Origin: Nonomuraea thailandensis
GTDB taxonomy: Bacteria > Actinomycetota > Actinomycetes > Streptosporangiales > Streptosporangiaceae
Length of the DNA: 64,000 nt
NCBI RefSeq assembly: GCF_024172165.1
Contig: NZ_JAMZEB010000002.1
Coordinates: 3,741,501-3,805,500 of the forward strand
Direction of reading: 5' to 3'
Shown: positions 52,924 through 61,538 of the stretch, piece by piece
Numbering within the stretch: position 1 is the first letter of the stretch
How the letters are laid out: every line of letters starts with the position of its first letter
Position numbers and translations under genes: made by a program
The notes under the pieces: model-generated
Databases searched by the model: none
The model's input: only the letters and a program-made list of their open reading frames with translations
What the model was told of the DNA's origin: nothing

Positions 52924-55625
52924 GCGTCGGTCAGCTCGGTGAAGGCGGCCTCGCCGGAGGCCAGGACGGCGTCGGCGAGCGAGCGCTTGGCGGTGAGCAT
53001 CCGGGCGATGCGGTCCTCGATCGTGCCTTCGGCGATGAGGCGGTGCACCTGCACGGGCCTGGTCTGGCCGATGCGGTAGGCGCGGTCGGTGGCCTGGTCC
53101 TCGACGGCGGGGTTCCACCAGCGGTCGTAGTGGATGACGTGGTCGGCGCGGGTGAGGTTCAGGCCGGTGCCGGCGGCCTTGAGCGACAGCAGGAAGACGG
53201 GGGCGCTGCCGTCCTGGAAGCGCTGGACCATCTCCTCGCGGCGAGGGACGGGGGTCCCGCCGTGCAGGAGCTGGGTGGGCACGCCGCGACCGGACAGGTG
53301 GCGCTCCAGCAGGCGCGCCATGGCGACGTACTGGGTGAAGACGAGCACGGCACCGTCCTCGGCGACGATGGTGTCGACCAGCTCGTCGAGCAGCTCCAGC
53401 TTGCCGGAGCGGCCGGGCAGGCGCGGGCTCGCCTCGTGCAGGTACTGCGCGGGGTGGTTGCAGATCTGCTTGAGCCCGGTGAGCAGCTTGACGATGAGGC
53501 CGCGCCTGGCCATGCCCTGAGCGTCGGCGATCTGGGCCATGATCTCGCGCACGACCGCCTCGTACAGGCCGGCCTGCTCGACGGTGAGCGCCACGGGCCG
53601 GTCGGTCTCGGTCTTGGGCGGCAGCTCGGGCGCGATGCCGGGGTCGCTCTTGCGGCGGCGCAGCAGGAACGCCCCGACGAGCCTGGACAGCCGCCCGGCC
53701 GCCTCGGTGTCGCCGGACTCGACGGGTTTGGCCCAGCGTGCCCTGAACCTGCCGAGCGGGCCGAGCAGCCCGGGCGTGGTCCAGTCGAGGATGGCCCACA
53801 GCTCCGACAGGTTGTTCTCCACGGGGGTGCCGGTGAGCGCGACGCGGGCGGCGGCGGGGATCTCGCGCAGGGCCTTGGCCGTGCCCGAGGCGGGGTTCTT
53901 GACGTGCTGGGCCTCGTCGGCGACGAGCAGGCCCCAGCGGTGGGCGGCGAGCCGGGCCGCGTCCAGGCGCATGGTGGCGTACGTGGTCAGCACGAACCCC
54001 TCCTCGGCGAGGGCGCGGTTGCTGCCGTGGAAGCGGCGCACGGGCACGCCCGGCGCGAACCTGGTGATCTCGCGCTCCCAGTTGCCCAGCAGCGAGGCGG
54101 GGCAGACCACGAGCGTCGGGCCGGCGCCCTCGGCGGCGCGGTGCAGGTGCAGCGCGATGAGCGTGATCGTCTTGCCCAGCCCCATGTCGTCGGCCAGGCA
54201 GGCGCCGAGGCCGAGCGAGGTCATCCTGGCCAGCCAGCGCAGCCCGGCGAGCTGGTAGTCGCGCAGGGTGGCGGCCAGGCCCGGGGGCGGATCGACGGCG
54301 GCGGGCTCGGCCAGGCGCTCGCGCAGCTCCTCCAGCCAGGCGGTGGGCTCGACGGGCACCTGCTCGCCCTCGACCTCGACCGTTCCCGTCAGGGCGGCGC
54401 CGAGCGCCTCGATGCCGGTCAGCGGCTTGAGGTCGCGCTGGCGGGCCTTGCGGGCCAGGTCGGGGTCGATGAGCACCCACTGGTCGCGCAGCCGCACGAC
54501 GGGGCGGTGGGCCTCGGCGAGCCGGTCCATCTCGGCGGCGGTCAGGCGCTCGCCGCCGAGGGCGAGCTGCCAGTCGAAGCTGGTCAGGTGCTGCCCGCCG
54601 AGGAAGGAGGGCATGTCGGAGGGGGCGGCGTCACGATCTCCGAGTACGGCGCGGGCGCTGAGGCCGCGGACGAGCGACCTGGGCCAGTGCACGTCCACGC
54701 CGGCGGCGGCCAGCCGGTCGGCGGCACCGGCCAGCAGGTCCTCCACGTCGCCGTCGGAGAGCGTGAGCTCGTCGGGGACGGCGCTGTCCAGCAGGCGTTC
54801 CAGGCGGGGCCAGGCGCGGGCGGCGCGGCGCACGGCGAGCGTGGCCTCGATCCTGGCGCGGGCGCCGAAGCCGGGGTCGCGGCCGTGCCACAGGTCGGCG
54901 GCGTCCACGACGAGCGACGGGTCGGCCAGGCTGTGGAGCTGGACGACGGCGCGGAACTCGGCGCTGGCAGGGTCGTCGGCCTCGACGCGCAGCGACAGCC
55001 GCACGCCGGCGTCCAGGCCGGCCGAGACCTCCTCGGACCAGCGGCGCAGGTGGGGCACCTTGACGGGCCGGGCGGCGGCGAAGGCGGTGAGGCCGGTGGC
55101 GCGCACGGCGCCGGGCGAGCGCGGCATGGCGTCGGCGACGGCGTCGAGGAAGGCGCGCACGAGAGGCTCGGCGTCCGGCAGCAGCGGGCCGTCCGGGTGC
55201 GGCCGGGTGTCGCGGGGGACGGCGCGGGCGGCGGCGGGCATCGCGGCGGCCAGCTCGCGTACGCGCCGCAGGTCCTCGGCGTCCAGCGGCCCGGCCCGCC
55301 AGGAGTCGTGCTCGCCGGCCGTCACGCCGGGCAGGATGCGGCCCCGGGTGACGAGTTGCAGCGCGACGAGCGCGGCGGCGCCCCAGAAGCGGGCGGCCGG
55401 GTGGGCGTGCGGATCCGTGCGGGCCCTGGCCAGCGCCGCCACAGCCTCGCCGACGGGCACCAGGGTGGCCGCGGCGGACCTGGCCGTGACCTGGCCGTCC
55501 TGCTCCTCGGCCACGGTGACCAGGCCGTCCCCGCCGGGGTCGAGGAAGGCGATCTGGCCGGACCTGGGCGGGTCGCCGGGTTGGAAGACTGCCGAGTGCC
55601 GGACCAGATCCGTGGAAGAGCTCAC
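52893..55625 (-). CDS. SNF2-family DEAD-box-like ATPase/helicase
   Basis: A 910-residue Swi2/Snf2 ATPase. The N-terminal 430 residues are the bacterial SNF2_N-associated domain. The motor domain has LRDYQLAGLRWLARMTSLGLGACLADDMGLGKT (Walker A), VADEAQHVKNP (DEAQ box), LTGTPVENNLSELW and, in lobe 2, VLVFTQYVAMARLLE, FLLSLKAAGTGLNLTRADHVIHYDRWWNP and ATDRAYRIGQTRPVQVHRL. It should translocate on DNA and remodel bound proteins. GTG at 55625 follows a TACACT -10-like box by 6 bp, so the message may be leaderless. It is in an operon with the SWIM gene. Confidence 0.92.
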   Translation of the reverse strand: MSSSTDLVRHSAVFQPGDPPRSGQIAFLDPGGDGLVTVAEEQDGQVTARSAAATLVPVGEAVAALARARTDPHAHPAARFWGAAALVALQLVTRGRILPGVTAGEHDSWRAGPLDAEDLRRVRELAAAMPAAARAVPRDTRPHPDGPLLPDAEPLVRAFLDAVADAMPRSPGAVRATGLTAFAAARPVKVPHLRRWSEEVSAGLDAGVRLSLRVEADDPASAEFRAVVQLHSLADPSLVVDAADLWHGRDPGFGARARIEATLAVRRAARAWPRLERLLDSAVPDELTLSDGDVEDLLAGAADRLAAAGVDVHWPRSLVRGLSARAVLGDRDAAPSDMPSFLGGQHLTSFDWQLALGGERLTAAEMDRLAEAHRPVVRLRDQWVLIDPDLARKARQRDLKPLTGIEALGAALTGTVEVEGEQVPVEPTAWLEELRERLAEPAAVDPPPGLAATLRDYQLAGLRWLARMTSLGLGACLADDMGLGKTITLIALHLHRAAEGAGPTLVVCPASLLGNWEREITRFAPGVPVRRFHGSNRALAEEGFVLTTYATMRLDAARLAAHRWGLLVADEAQHVKNPASGTAKALREIPAAARVALTGTPVENNLSELWAILDWTTPGLLGPLGRFRARWAKPVESGDTEAAGRLSRLVGAFLLRRRKSDPGIAPELPPKTETDRPVALTVEQAGLYEAVVREIMAQIADAQGMARRGLIVKLLTGLKQICNHPAQYLHEASPRLPGRSGKLELLDELVDTIVAEDGAVLVFTQYVAMARLLERHLSGRGVPTQLLHGGTPVPRREEMVQRFQDGSAPVFLLSLKAAGTGLNLTRADHVIHYDRWWNPAVEDQATDRAYRIGQTRPVQVHRLIAEGTIEDRIARMLTAKRSLADAVLASGEAAFTELTDAELAALVELR

Positions 55626-55627
55626 GG

Positions 55628-55642
55628 CCGTACAGTGTACGG
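55628..55642. promoter_or_regulatory. Perfect 15-bp palindrome CCGTACAGTGTACGG
   Basis: Two exact 7-bp arms flank one central base. It lies 3 bp upstream of the proposed helicase start and overlaps the TACACT box, so a bound repressor would block transcription. It also lies in the gap to the divergent DedA gene at 55728. Confidence 0.55.
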
Positions 55643-55727
55643 TACGGGGAGGGTGTGGTTTACCGCAGTCGGGATCGGGCAGGCTCCCCATTCCGCGTTT
55701 TTCCAGATCTTCCATAGCCTTGATCTC

Positions 55728-56345
55728 ATGACTGACTGGCTGATCGGATTGATGGAGAGCCTTGGTGCCGTGGGGGCGGGGCTGGCCATCGCACTGGAGA
55801 ATTTGTTCCCGCCCCTACCCAGCGAGGTGATCCTGCCGCTGGCCGGTTTCACGGCGGCCAAGGGCAGCATGGACCTCGTCGATGTCCTGGTGTGCACGAC
55901 GCTGGGCTCGGTGGTCGGCGCGCTCGCGTTGTACGCCGTGGGCGCGTTGCTGGGCCGCGAGCGCACGCTGGCGATCGCGGCCAAGCTCCCCCTGGTCAAG
56001 GTCTCCGACATCGAGAAGACCGAGGCGTTCTTCCAGCGCCACGGACGCAAGGCCGTGTTCTTCGGCAGGATGATCCCCATCTTCCGCAGCCTCATCTCCG
56101 TCCCCGCCGGTGTGGAGCGGATGCCGCTTCCGATGTTCACGCTGCTCACGACGGCCGGCAGCCTCATCTGGAACACCGCCTTCGTGATGGCCGGCTACCT
56201 GCTGGGCGACCAGTGGCACCTGGTGGAGACCTACGCCGGCATCGGCAGCAAGGTCGTGCTCGGCCTGGTGGCCCTCGCGGTCGTCGTCTTCGTCGTGGTC
56301 CGGCTGACCGAGCGCGCGAAGGGAAGGCATGCGAGCCGCCGTTGA
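55728..56345 (+). CDS. DedA-family membrane protein
   Basis: The 205-residue protein has the DedA/SNARE-associated pattern: GAGLAIALENLFPPLPSEVILPLAGFTAAKGSMDLV (amphipathic re-entrant), then HGRKAVFFGRMIPIFRSLISVPAGVERMPLPMFTLLTTAGSLIWNTAFVMAGYLLG. DedA proteins flip undecaprenyl phosphate or phospholipids across the membrane. ATG at 55728 fits homologues; TAGCCT lies 10 bp upstream. It overlaps the histidine kinase gene by 17 bp, so membrane-lipid flux and signalling are probably co-expressed. Confidence 0.92.
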   Translation: MTDWLIGLMESLGAVGAGLAIALENLFPPLPSEVILPLAGFTAAKGSMDLVDVLVCTTLGSVVGALALYAVGALLGRERTLAIAAKLPLVKVSDIEKTEAFFQRHGRKAVFFGRMIPIFRSLISVPAGVERMPLPMFTLLTTAGSLIWNTAFVMAGYLLGDQWHLVETYAGIGSKVVLGLVALAVVVFVVVRLTERAKGRHASRR

Positions 56346-57432
56346 GGGCTTGCGCCTGGGCGGCGCGGTGGTCCTGGGCACGGTCACGGCGCTCGCCGAG
56401 CTGGTGTTCCTGCTGCTGACGCTGCCCTTCCTGGGCAATCCGAACGTGCGGGCCTCGGCCCGGCGGCTGGCCCGGCTGGAGGCCCGGCGCCTGCGCCTGG
56501 ACCTGAGCGAGCTCGACGCGCTGGAGGAGGGCCGGGGCAAGCGGGCCGGCGGGTACCTGGCCGCCCGGGTGCCGGTCGGGATCCTGGGCGGCCTGGTGCT
56601 CGTGCTGCTCGGGTACGGGCTGTCGGTCGCGGTGCCCTTCGCGGCCGCCTGGGGGCGGGGCGAGGCGTTCGACGGGATGGTGCCCTCGGTGCCGCTGGTG
56701 ACCTACCTCGGGGTCGCCGGGTTCGTGGTGCTGTTCCTGGTGCTGTCGGGCCTGGTCGGCGTGCACGCGCTGGAGCGCATGCTGGCCCGGCGGATGCTCG
56801 GCCCCGACCCCACGCAGGCGCTGCAGCGCCGGATCACCGAGCTGGCCGAGAGCCGGGCCGGCATCGTGGCGGCGGTCGACTCCGAGCGGCGCAGGATCGA
56901 GCGTGACCTGCACGACGGCCTGCAGCAGCGGCTGGTGGCGCTGTCGATGCTGATCGGCCGCTCCCTGCGCGGCCGGGCCGAGCTGATGCAGCAGGCCCAC
57001 CAGGAGGCCCAGCAGGCGCTCGCGGAGCTGCGCGAGGTGGCCTGGCGGGTCTACCCGAGCGGGCTCGACTCCCTCGGGCTGGGCGAGGCGCTGGCGGGGG
57101 TGGCGGAACGCTCCAGCGTCCCGGTCACGGTAGATTGCCGGCTTGAGGAGCGGCCGCCGATGGCGGTGGAGACGGCGGCGTACTTCGTGGTCTGCGAGGC
57201 GGTGACGAACGCGGCCAAGCACGCCGGCGCCACGCTCATCACGGTCGAGGTGCGGCAGGAGGAGTCGGCGGTGGTCGTAAGGGTGCGCGACGACGGCTCG
57301 GGCGGCGCGCAGGCGTCGGGAGGCGGCCTGTCAGGGCTGGCCAGGCGGGTGGCGGCGCTCGACGGCCGGTTCGAGGTGACCAGCCCGGCGGGCGGGCCCA
57401 CGACGATCACGGCGGTGCTGCCGTGCGGGTGA
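56329..57432 (+). CDS. Sensor histidine kinase (HisKA_3 type)
   Basis: A 367-residue kinase with two pairs of hydrophobic segments at the N-terminus. The phospho-acceptor His lies in DSERRRIERDLHDGLQQRLVALSMLIGRS, and the ATPase domain contains VVCEAVTNAAKHAGATLITVEV (N box) and VRDDGSGGAQASGGGLSGLARRVAALDGRFEV (G boxes). The HisKA_3 class pairs with NarL/LuxR-type regulators, and one follows, overlapping by 10 bp. No extracellular sensor domain is apparent, so it probably senses membrane state. Co-expression with DedA supports that. Confidence 0.92.
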   Translation: MRAAVEGLRLGGAVVLGTVTALAELVFLLLTLPFLGNPNVRASARRLARLEARRLRLDLSELDALEEGRGKRAGGYLAARVPVGILGGLVLVLLGYGLSVAVPFAAAWGRGEAFDGMVPSVPLVTYLGVAGFVVLFLVLSGLVGVHALERMLARRMLGPDPTQALQRRITELAESRAGIVAAVDSERRRIERDLHDGLQQRLVALSMLIGRSLRGRAELMQQAHQEAQQALAELREVAWRVYPSGLDSLGLGEALAGVAERSSVPVTVDCRLEERPPMAVETAAYFVVCEAVTNAAKHAGATLITVEVRQEESAVVVRVRDDGSGGAQASGGGLSGLARRVAALDGRFEVTSPAGGPTTITAVLPCG

Positions 57433-58067
57433 TCCTCGCCGAGGACTCCACGCTGCTGCGCGAGGGCCTGGTGCGGCTGCTGCTGGAGGAGGGCCACGAG
57501 GTGCCCGCGGCCGTCAGCGACGGCCAGGCGCTCGTGGCGGCCGTGGACGAGCACCGCCCCGACATCGTCGTGGTGGACGTGCGCATGCCGCCCACCCACA
57601 CCGACGAGGGGCTGCGGGCGGCGCTGGAGATCCGGCGCCGCCGGCCGGAGGTCAAGGTGCTGGTCCTGTCGCAGTACGTCGAGAAGCGCTACGCCACCGA
57701 GCTGATGAGCTCCGACGTCGAAGGCGTCGGTTACCTGCTGAAGGACCGCGTCGGGCAGGTCGGCGACTTCCTCGACGCGCTGGAGCGGGTAGCCGCGGGC
57801 GGTGCGGCGTTCGACCCCGAGGTGGTGCGGCAGTTGCTGGCCCGCACCACGCAGGTGGACCCGCTGGCCCGGCTGACGGCGCGCGAGCGCGAGGTGCTGG
57901 AGCGGATGGCGCAGGGGCTGACCAACGCCTCGATCGCCCAGGAGCTGCACGTGTCGCAGAGCGCCGTGGAGAAGCACGTCAACTCCCTGTTCGACAAGCT
58001 GAACCTGTCGCACACCACCGGCTACAGCCGCCGCGTGCTGGCGGTGCTGCACTTCCTGGAGTCCTGA
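57423..58067 (+). CDS. NarL/LuxR-type response regulator
   Basis: A 214-residue response regulator. The receiver domain has LAEDSTLLREGLVRLLLEEGHEV and the phospho-acceptor Asp in IVVVDVRMPPTHTDEGL; YLLKDRV marks the switch Lys. The output domain is LTAREREVLERMAQGLTNASIAQELHVSQSAVEKHVNSLFDKLNLSHTTGYSRRVLAVL (a GerE/LuxR helix-turn-helix). It is the partner of the overlapping kinase gene. Its targets are unknown. The GTG start is used. It ends 8 bp from the convergent peptidase gene. Confidence 0.93.
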   Translation: MRVILAEDSTLLREGLVRLLLEEGHEVPAAVSDGQALVAAVDEHRPDIVVVDVRMPPTHTDEGLRAALEIRRRRPEVKVLVLSQYVEKRYATELMSSDVEGVGYLLKDRVGQVGDFLDALERVAAGGAAFDPEVVRQLLARTTQVDPLARLTAREREVLERMAQGLTNASIAQELHVSQSAVEKHVNSLFDKLNLSHTTGYSRRVLAVLHFLES

Positions 58068-58075
58068 GCCGGGCG

Positions 58076-59059
58076 TCAGTGGCGGCGCAGGGTGAGACTC
58101 GCCTCGCCGCCGCCGACCGCGAGCTCGGCCAGGCCGCCGATCGGGACGGTCGCGAGGGGGTAGGTGTGGCCGACGTCGAGGTTGGCCAGCACCGGCACCC
58201 CCTCCAGCGCCGGCTGGGTGGCGACGATCTGCTCCAGCAGCGGGCGCGTCATGCGGGTCTCGCTCTGGAAGCGGCCGATGACCAGCCCGCGCACCCCGGC
58301 GGCGTCCGGGAGCTGCAGCAGCGAGGTCAGGTTGCGGGCGAAGATCGCCGGGTGCGACTCGAAGTCGTCCTCCAGCAGGAGGATCACGCCGTCGAGTGAC
58401 GGCATGTACGGGGTGCCCTGGAGCAGGCTCAGCGTGGCGAGGTTGCCGCCGACGACGGGCCCCTCGGCGGCGCCCGGCCGCAGCCGCCACCAGCCTTCGT
58501 TGGGGATGAGCTCGCGCTTGTCCTGGTCGAGGAACCACAGGTCGTCGCTCCAGGCGTCCGCGGGCGCCAGGGTGAGCGGGGCCGAGCCGAACATGACCTC
58601 GGTGAACCAGCGCAGCGTCTGCTCGAAGTGATCGCGCATCCCGAACGTCGACCAGTGCGGCCCCGAGTAGGTGACCAGCCCGGTGCGGGCCAGGATCGCG
58701 TTCTGCAGCGCGCTGATGTCGGAGTAGCCGCACAGGATCTTGGGGTTGGCGCGGATCAGCTCCCAGTCCAGGTACGGCAGGAGCTCGTTGCTGTTGTACC
58801 CCCCGATGACCGTGATGATCGCCGCGACCGACGGATCGGCGAAGGCGTCGTGCAGGTCGGCGACCCGGGAGGCGACGGCGGAGGAGTCGAAGGCGTCGCG
58901 CTCGTCCACGTGGCGGCCGTAGGTGAGGGTGAGGCCGAGCTCGGCGAAGCGGGCCTCGATGAGGCCGGTGTGGTCGTGCTCGGTCACCATCGCGCGGGAT
59001 CGGGAGGGGGCCACGACGCGCACCACATCGCCCCTGGTCAGCTTGCGGGGATAGGTCAT
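58076..59059 (-). CDS. S66-family LD-carboxypeptidase / MccF-like peptidase
   Basis: A 327-residue S66 peptidase with catalytic Ser in KILCGYSDISALQNAIL, Glu in the region GVILLLEDDFESHPAIFARNLTSLL, and His in NLDVGHTYPLATVPIGG. Members either trim peptidoglycan tetrapeptides or, like MccF, detoxify peptide-nucleotide antibiotics such as microcin C. The residues WxxFGMRDHFEQTLRWF fit the MccF side, but the two cannot be separated by eye. No signal peptide is present, which favours cytoplasmic action. ATG at 59059 is chosen; GTG two codons earlier is possible. Confidence 0.87.
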   Translation of the reverse strand: MTYPRKLTRGDVVRVVAPSRSRAMVTEHDHTGLIEARFAELGLTLTYGRHVDERDAFDSSAVASRVADLHDAFADPSVAAIITVIGGYNSNELLPYLDWELIRANPKILCGYSDISALQNAILARTGLVTYSGPHWSTFGMRDHFEQTLRWFTEVMFGSAPLTLAPADAWSDDLWFLDQDKRELIPNEGWWRLRPGAAEGPVVGGNLATLSLLQGTPYMPSLDGVILLLEDDFESHPAIFARNLTSLLQLPDAAGVRGLVIGRFQSETRMTRPLLEQIVATQPALEGVPVLANLDVGHTYPLATVPIGGLAELAVGGGEASLTLRRH

Positions 59060-59110
59060 GTCCACCGACCCTACCGAGGCCCGTGCCCGCTTCTCACCCG
59101 CATTTCCCCG

Positions 59111-59148
59111 CCGACAAACCCATCTTTCTTGACAATTCTATTTGTCGG
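59111..59148. promoter_or_regulatory. Inverted repeat CCGACAAA...TTTGTCGG upstream of the DHFR-like gene
   Basis: CCGACAAA (59111-59118) and TTTGTCGG (59141-59148) are exact inverted arms, and TTGACA (59129-59134) in between resembles a -35 box. The inner GACAA/TTGTC halves form a second, tighter repeat. Probably the operator and promoter of the gene at 59192. Confidence 0.55.
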
Positions 59149-59191
59149 TGGAACGCTGGAGCCACCTTCGGAGAACAAGGAGCCGACAACC

Positions 59192-59734
59192 ATGAGAAAG
59201 ATCGTCGCGGGGCTGTTCATCTCGCTCGACGGCGTCATCGAGGCGCCCGAGACCTGGCACTTCCCGTACCTCAACGACGAGATGAGCCGGGCGGTCACCG
59301 CCCAGATGCAGGCCGCGGACGCCCTGCTGCTCGGCCGGCACACCTACGACGTCTTCGCCGCCCACTGGCCGCACCAGAGCGCCGACGACCCCATGGCCGC
59401 CACCCTGAACGCGGCGCCCAAGTACGTCGTCTCCACCACCCTGACCGAGCCCACCTGGGAGAACACCACGGTCATCGCAGGCGACCCGCGCAAGGAGCTG
59501 ATCAGGCTCAAGGAGGCCCCCGGCGGGGACATCGGCATGAGCGGCAGCCCTACCCTGGTGACGTGGCTGCTGCGCGAGGGCCTGCTCGACGAGCTGAACC
59601 TCATGGTGCACCCCATCGTGCTCGGCCGCGGCCGCCGCCTGTTCGACGAGGGCACCGGCCAGCTCCCCCTGACGCTCACCCGATCCGCCACCTTCAGCAC
59701 CGGCGTGCTGAACCTGACCTACACGAGGGCCTGA
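59192..59734 (+). CDS. Dihydrofolate reductase-like protein (RibD_C family)
   Basis: The 180-residue protein starts RKIVAGLFISLDGVIEAPETWHFPYLNDEM, contains ADALLLGRHTYDVFAAHWP and GDIGMSGSPTLVTWLLREGLLDELNLMVHPIVLGRGRRLFDEG, the pattern of the RibD_C/YyaP group. These proteins share the DHFR fold and bind NADPH, but true folate reduction is unlikely. AAGGAG precedes the ATG. A DUF3052-like gene begins 3 bp after its stop, so they form an operon. Confidence 0.87.
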   Translation: MRKIVAGLFISLDGVIEAPETWHFPYLNDEMSRAVTAQMQAADALLLGRHTYDVFAAHWPHQSADDPMAATLNAAPKYVVSTTLTEPTWENTTVIAGDPRKELIRLKEAPGGDIGMSGSPTLVTWLLREGLLDELNLMVHPIVLGRGRRLFDEGTGQLPLTLTRSATFSTGVLNLTYTRA

Positions 59735-59736
59735 CC

Positions 59737-60138
59737 ATGCCTGCCAAGACCATCGCCGAGAAACTGCTCGTCAAGCCGGGCACCGTCGTGTGGATCTCCG
59801 ACGACGCCCACCGCCCGCTGGTGGAGCCGCTGCCCGACGGCGCCCGCTACGCCGCGGACCTGAAGGAGGCGGGCGTGGCGGTGTTCTTCGCCGCCGATGC
59901 CGCCGCCGCCCGCCGGCTGCTGGACGAGCAGCGCGACCTGCTCACCGAGCCCGCCATCGTCTGGGTGGCCTACCCCAAGGGCAACAAGTCCGACATCAAC
60001 CGCGACACGCTCTGGCCGATCGTGGGGGAGTACGGCCTGCGCCCCAACGGCCAGGTGGCCGTGGACGACACCTGGTCGGCGCTGCGCTTCCGGCCCCTGA
60101 AGGAGGGCGAGCCCCCGTTCACCGGCGGGCGCGGCTGA
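59737..60138 (+). CDS. DUF3052-like small protein
   Basis: A 133-residue protein beginning MPAKTIAEKLLVKPGTVVWISDDAHRPLVEPLPDGA and ending IVWVAYPKGNKSDINRDTLWPIVGEYGLRPNGQVAVDDTWSALRFRPLKEGEPPFTGGRG-like; the whole is characteristic of DUF3052-type proteins, which are widely conserved in actinobacteria and lack a known function. The YPKGNKSDINRDTLWP core is the most conserved part. It follows the DHFR-like gene after 2 bp and is presumably co-transcribed with it. Confidence 0.8.
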   Translation: MPAKTIAEKLLVKPGTVVWISDDAHRPLVEPLPDGARYAADLKEAGVAVFFAADAAAARRLLDEQRDLLTEPAIVWVAYPKGNKSDINRDTLWPIVGEYGLRPNGQVAVDDTWSALRFRPLKEGEPPFTGGRG

Positions 60139-60233
60139 GCCCGCCCCGGCACGTCTTGCCCCTCCCGCCCAGACCTGCGACACTCCGGCCAGGTCCGATC
60201 AACGCCGCCGGAGCACGCCAGCGAGGAGGGCCG

Positions 60234-61049
60234 ATGACGGCCACTGGGCACAGCCACGACCCGGCCACCCCGTACGCCTTCGACAACGACGCGCCCCACG
60301 CCGGCGAGCTGCTCGGCTCGCTGGGCGAGATGTGCGACGAGTTCACCACGGCCAGGCTCGAACGCCTCGGCGTCGCCGAGGGCGCCCGCTGCCTGGAGGT
60401 GGGCGCGGGCGCGGGCACGATCGCCGCCTGGCTCGCCGACCGCGTCGGCCCGCGGGGCGAGGTGATCGCCACCGACGTCAAGCCCCAGCACGTACGCCCG
60501 CATCCCCGGCTCACGGTCATGCGCCACAACGTGGCCGCCGACCCGATGCCGGCGGGCAGCTTCGACCTCATCCACGCGCGGGCGGTGCTGCAGCACCTGC
60601 CGCAACGCCACGAGGTGCTGGCCCGGCTGGCGGGCTCGCTCGCCCCCGGCGGGGTGCTGCTGGTGGAGGAGCTGGAGGCACGCTGGGCCGGGGCCGTCCT
60701 CGACACCCCCGACCCGCGCGCCCACGAGGTGTTCGCCGCCTACGAGAGCGGCATCCGCGCCGTCCTGCGGGCCAACGGCAACGACCCCTACTGGGGCCGC
60801 CAGGTGCACGCCGCGATGGCGGGGGCCGGCCTGGCGCGCGTGGAGACCGAGGCGTGGCAGCGCTCCTGGCGCGGCGGCACCGGTGTCGGCCTGCTGGCCC
60901 ACCACGGCAGCAGGGAGCTGGCGCCGCAGCTCGTCCAGGCGGGCATGGCCGCCGAGGATCTGCGGCTCATCGCCGAGATCTCCCTCGATCCGCGCCTGGT
61001 GATGCTCGGCATCCCGCTGCTGTCCACCTCCGGCGTGCGTGCGGAGTGA
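60234..61049 (+). CDS. SAM-dependent methyltransferase
   Basis: A 271-residue class I methyltransferase. The SAM motif I is RCLEVGAGAGTIAAWLADRVGPRGEVIATDV, motif post I gives the acidic residue at the end of strand 2, and DLIHARAVLQHLPQRHEVLARLAGSLAPGGVLLVEELEARW covers motifs II and III. The closest style is the UbiE/SmtA-like small-molecule group. GAGGAGG lies 5 bp upstream of the ATG. It stands alone between the DUF3052-like gene and the phased repeat. Substrate unknown. Confidence 0.87.
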   Translation: MTATGHSHDPATPYAFDNDAPHAGELLGSLGEMCDEFTTARLERLGVAEGARCLEVGAGAGTIAAWLADRVGPRGEVIATDVKPQHVRPHPRLTVMRHNVAADPMPAGSFDLIHARAVLQHLPQRHEVLARLAGSLAPGGVLLVEELEARWAGAVLDTPDPRAHEVFAAYESGIRAVLRANGNDPYWGRQVHAAMAGAGLARVETEAWQRSWRGGTGVGLLAHHGSRELAPQLVQAGMAAEDLRLIAEISLDPRLVMLGIPLLSTSGVRAE

Positions 61050-61116
61050 GCGCAGTATGAGCCCAGCGTGAGCCCAGTGTGAGCACGAACGAGCACGGAG
61101 TGAGCAGGGAGTGAGC
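61047..61116. repeat. Seven TGAGC units phased every 11 bp
   Basis: TGAGC occurs at 61047, 61058, 61069, 61080, 61101 and 61112, and CGAGC at 61090. Spacings are 11, 11, 11, 10, 11 and 11 bp. The first unit covers the methyltransferase stop codon and the last ends 35 bp before the next gene (61152). One unit per helical turn could present a protein array on one DNA face, or it may be a decaying 11-bp microsatellite. Confidence 0.7.
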
Positions 61117-61151
61117 ACGATCCGCCCCGCCGCGGGAGCGGCGCCGCCGTC

Positions 61152-61538
61152 GTGAGCCCGGAGCAGCAGGTCGTCGCGGCGGCCCGCGAGCGCGCCGCCG
61201 CCCTGGCGGCGCGGGACCCCGAACGGCTGCGCCGGTCGCTGCATCCGCGCTTCCACTGGACGTCGCACGCGGGCGAGCGCTTCGACCGGGACGGCTACGT
61301 GAGCGCCAACACGGCCGGGGCCCTGGCGTGGCAGGGCCAGAGCCTGACCGAGGTCGAGGTGGTGGTGTGCGGGCGGGCCGCGGTGCTGCGGTGCGTGGTG
61401 GCCGACGACGTGACCACCGGGGAGGGTGAGCGCGTGACGTTCCGGATGCCGGTGACGCAGACCTGGGTCGAGGAGGAGGGCCGGTGGCTGTGCCTGGCCG
61501 GGCACGCCGGACCGCGGCTTCATGCGGGCGGCCCCTGA
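61152..61538 (+). CDS. NTF2-like/DUF4440-type small protein
   Basis: A 128-residue NTF2-fold protein: ERAAALAARDPERLRRSLHPRFHWTSHAGERFDRDGYVSANTAG, then AVLRCVVADDVTTGEGERVTFRMPVTQTWVEEEGRWLCLAGHAGPRL, the usual conical alpha+beta layout with a terminal W..AGHAG. The family includes ketosteroid-isomerase-like enzymes and ligand carriers. No catalytic Asp/Tyr pair is clear. The GTG start is used. Its end overlaps the convergent membrane gene by 19 bp. Confidence 0.75.
   Translation: MSPEQQVVAAARERAAALAARDPERLRRSLHPRFHWTSHAGERFDRDGYVSANTAGALAWQGQSLTEVEVVVCGRAAVLRCVVADDVTTGEGERVTFRMPVTQTWVEEEGRWLCLAGHAGPRLHAGGP

Noticed and set aside
51713..55625. Calling the SNF2-SWIM pair a phage defence system
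   Set aside because: The pair is widespread in actinomycetes and no nuclease or other defence gene is linked; the evidence does not go beyond a remodeller and its partner.
52689..56345. A very long rightward open frame across the SNF2 and SWIM genes
   Set aside because: It is antisense to two clear genes and has low-complexity Gly/Gln/Val-rich composition; only its last 205 codons (DedA, from 55728) are real.
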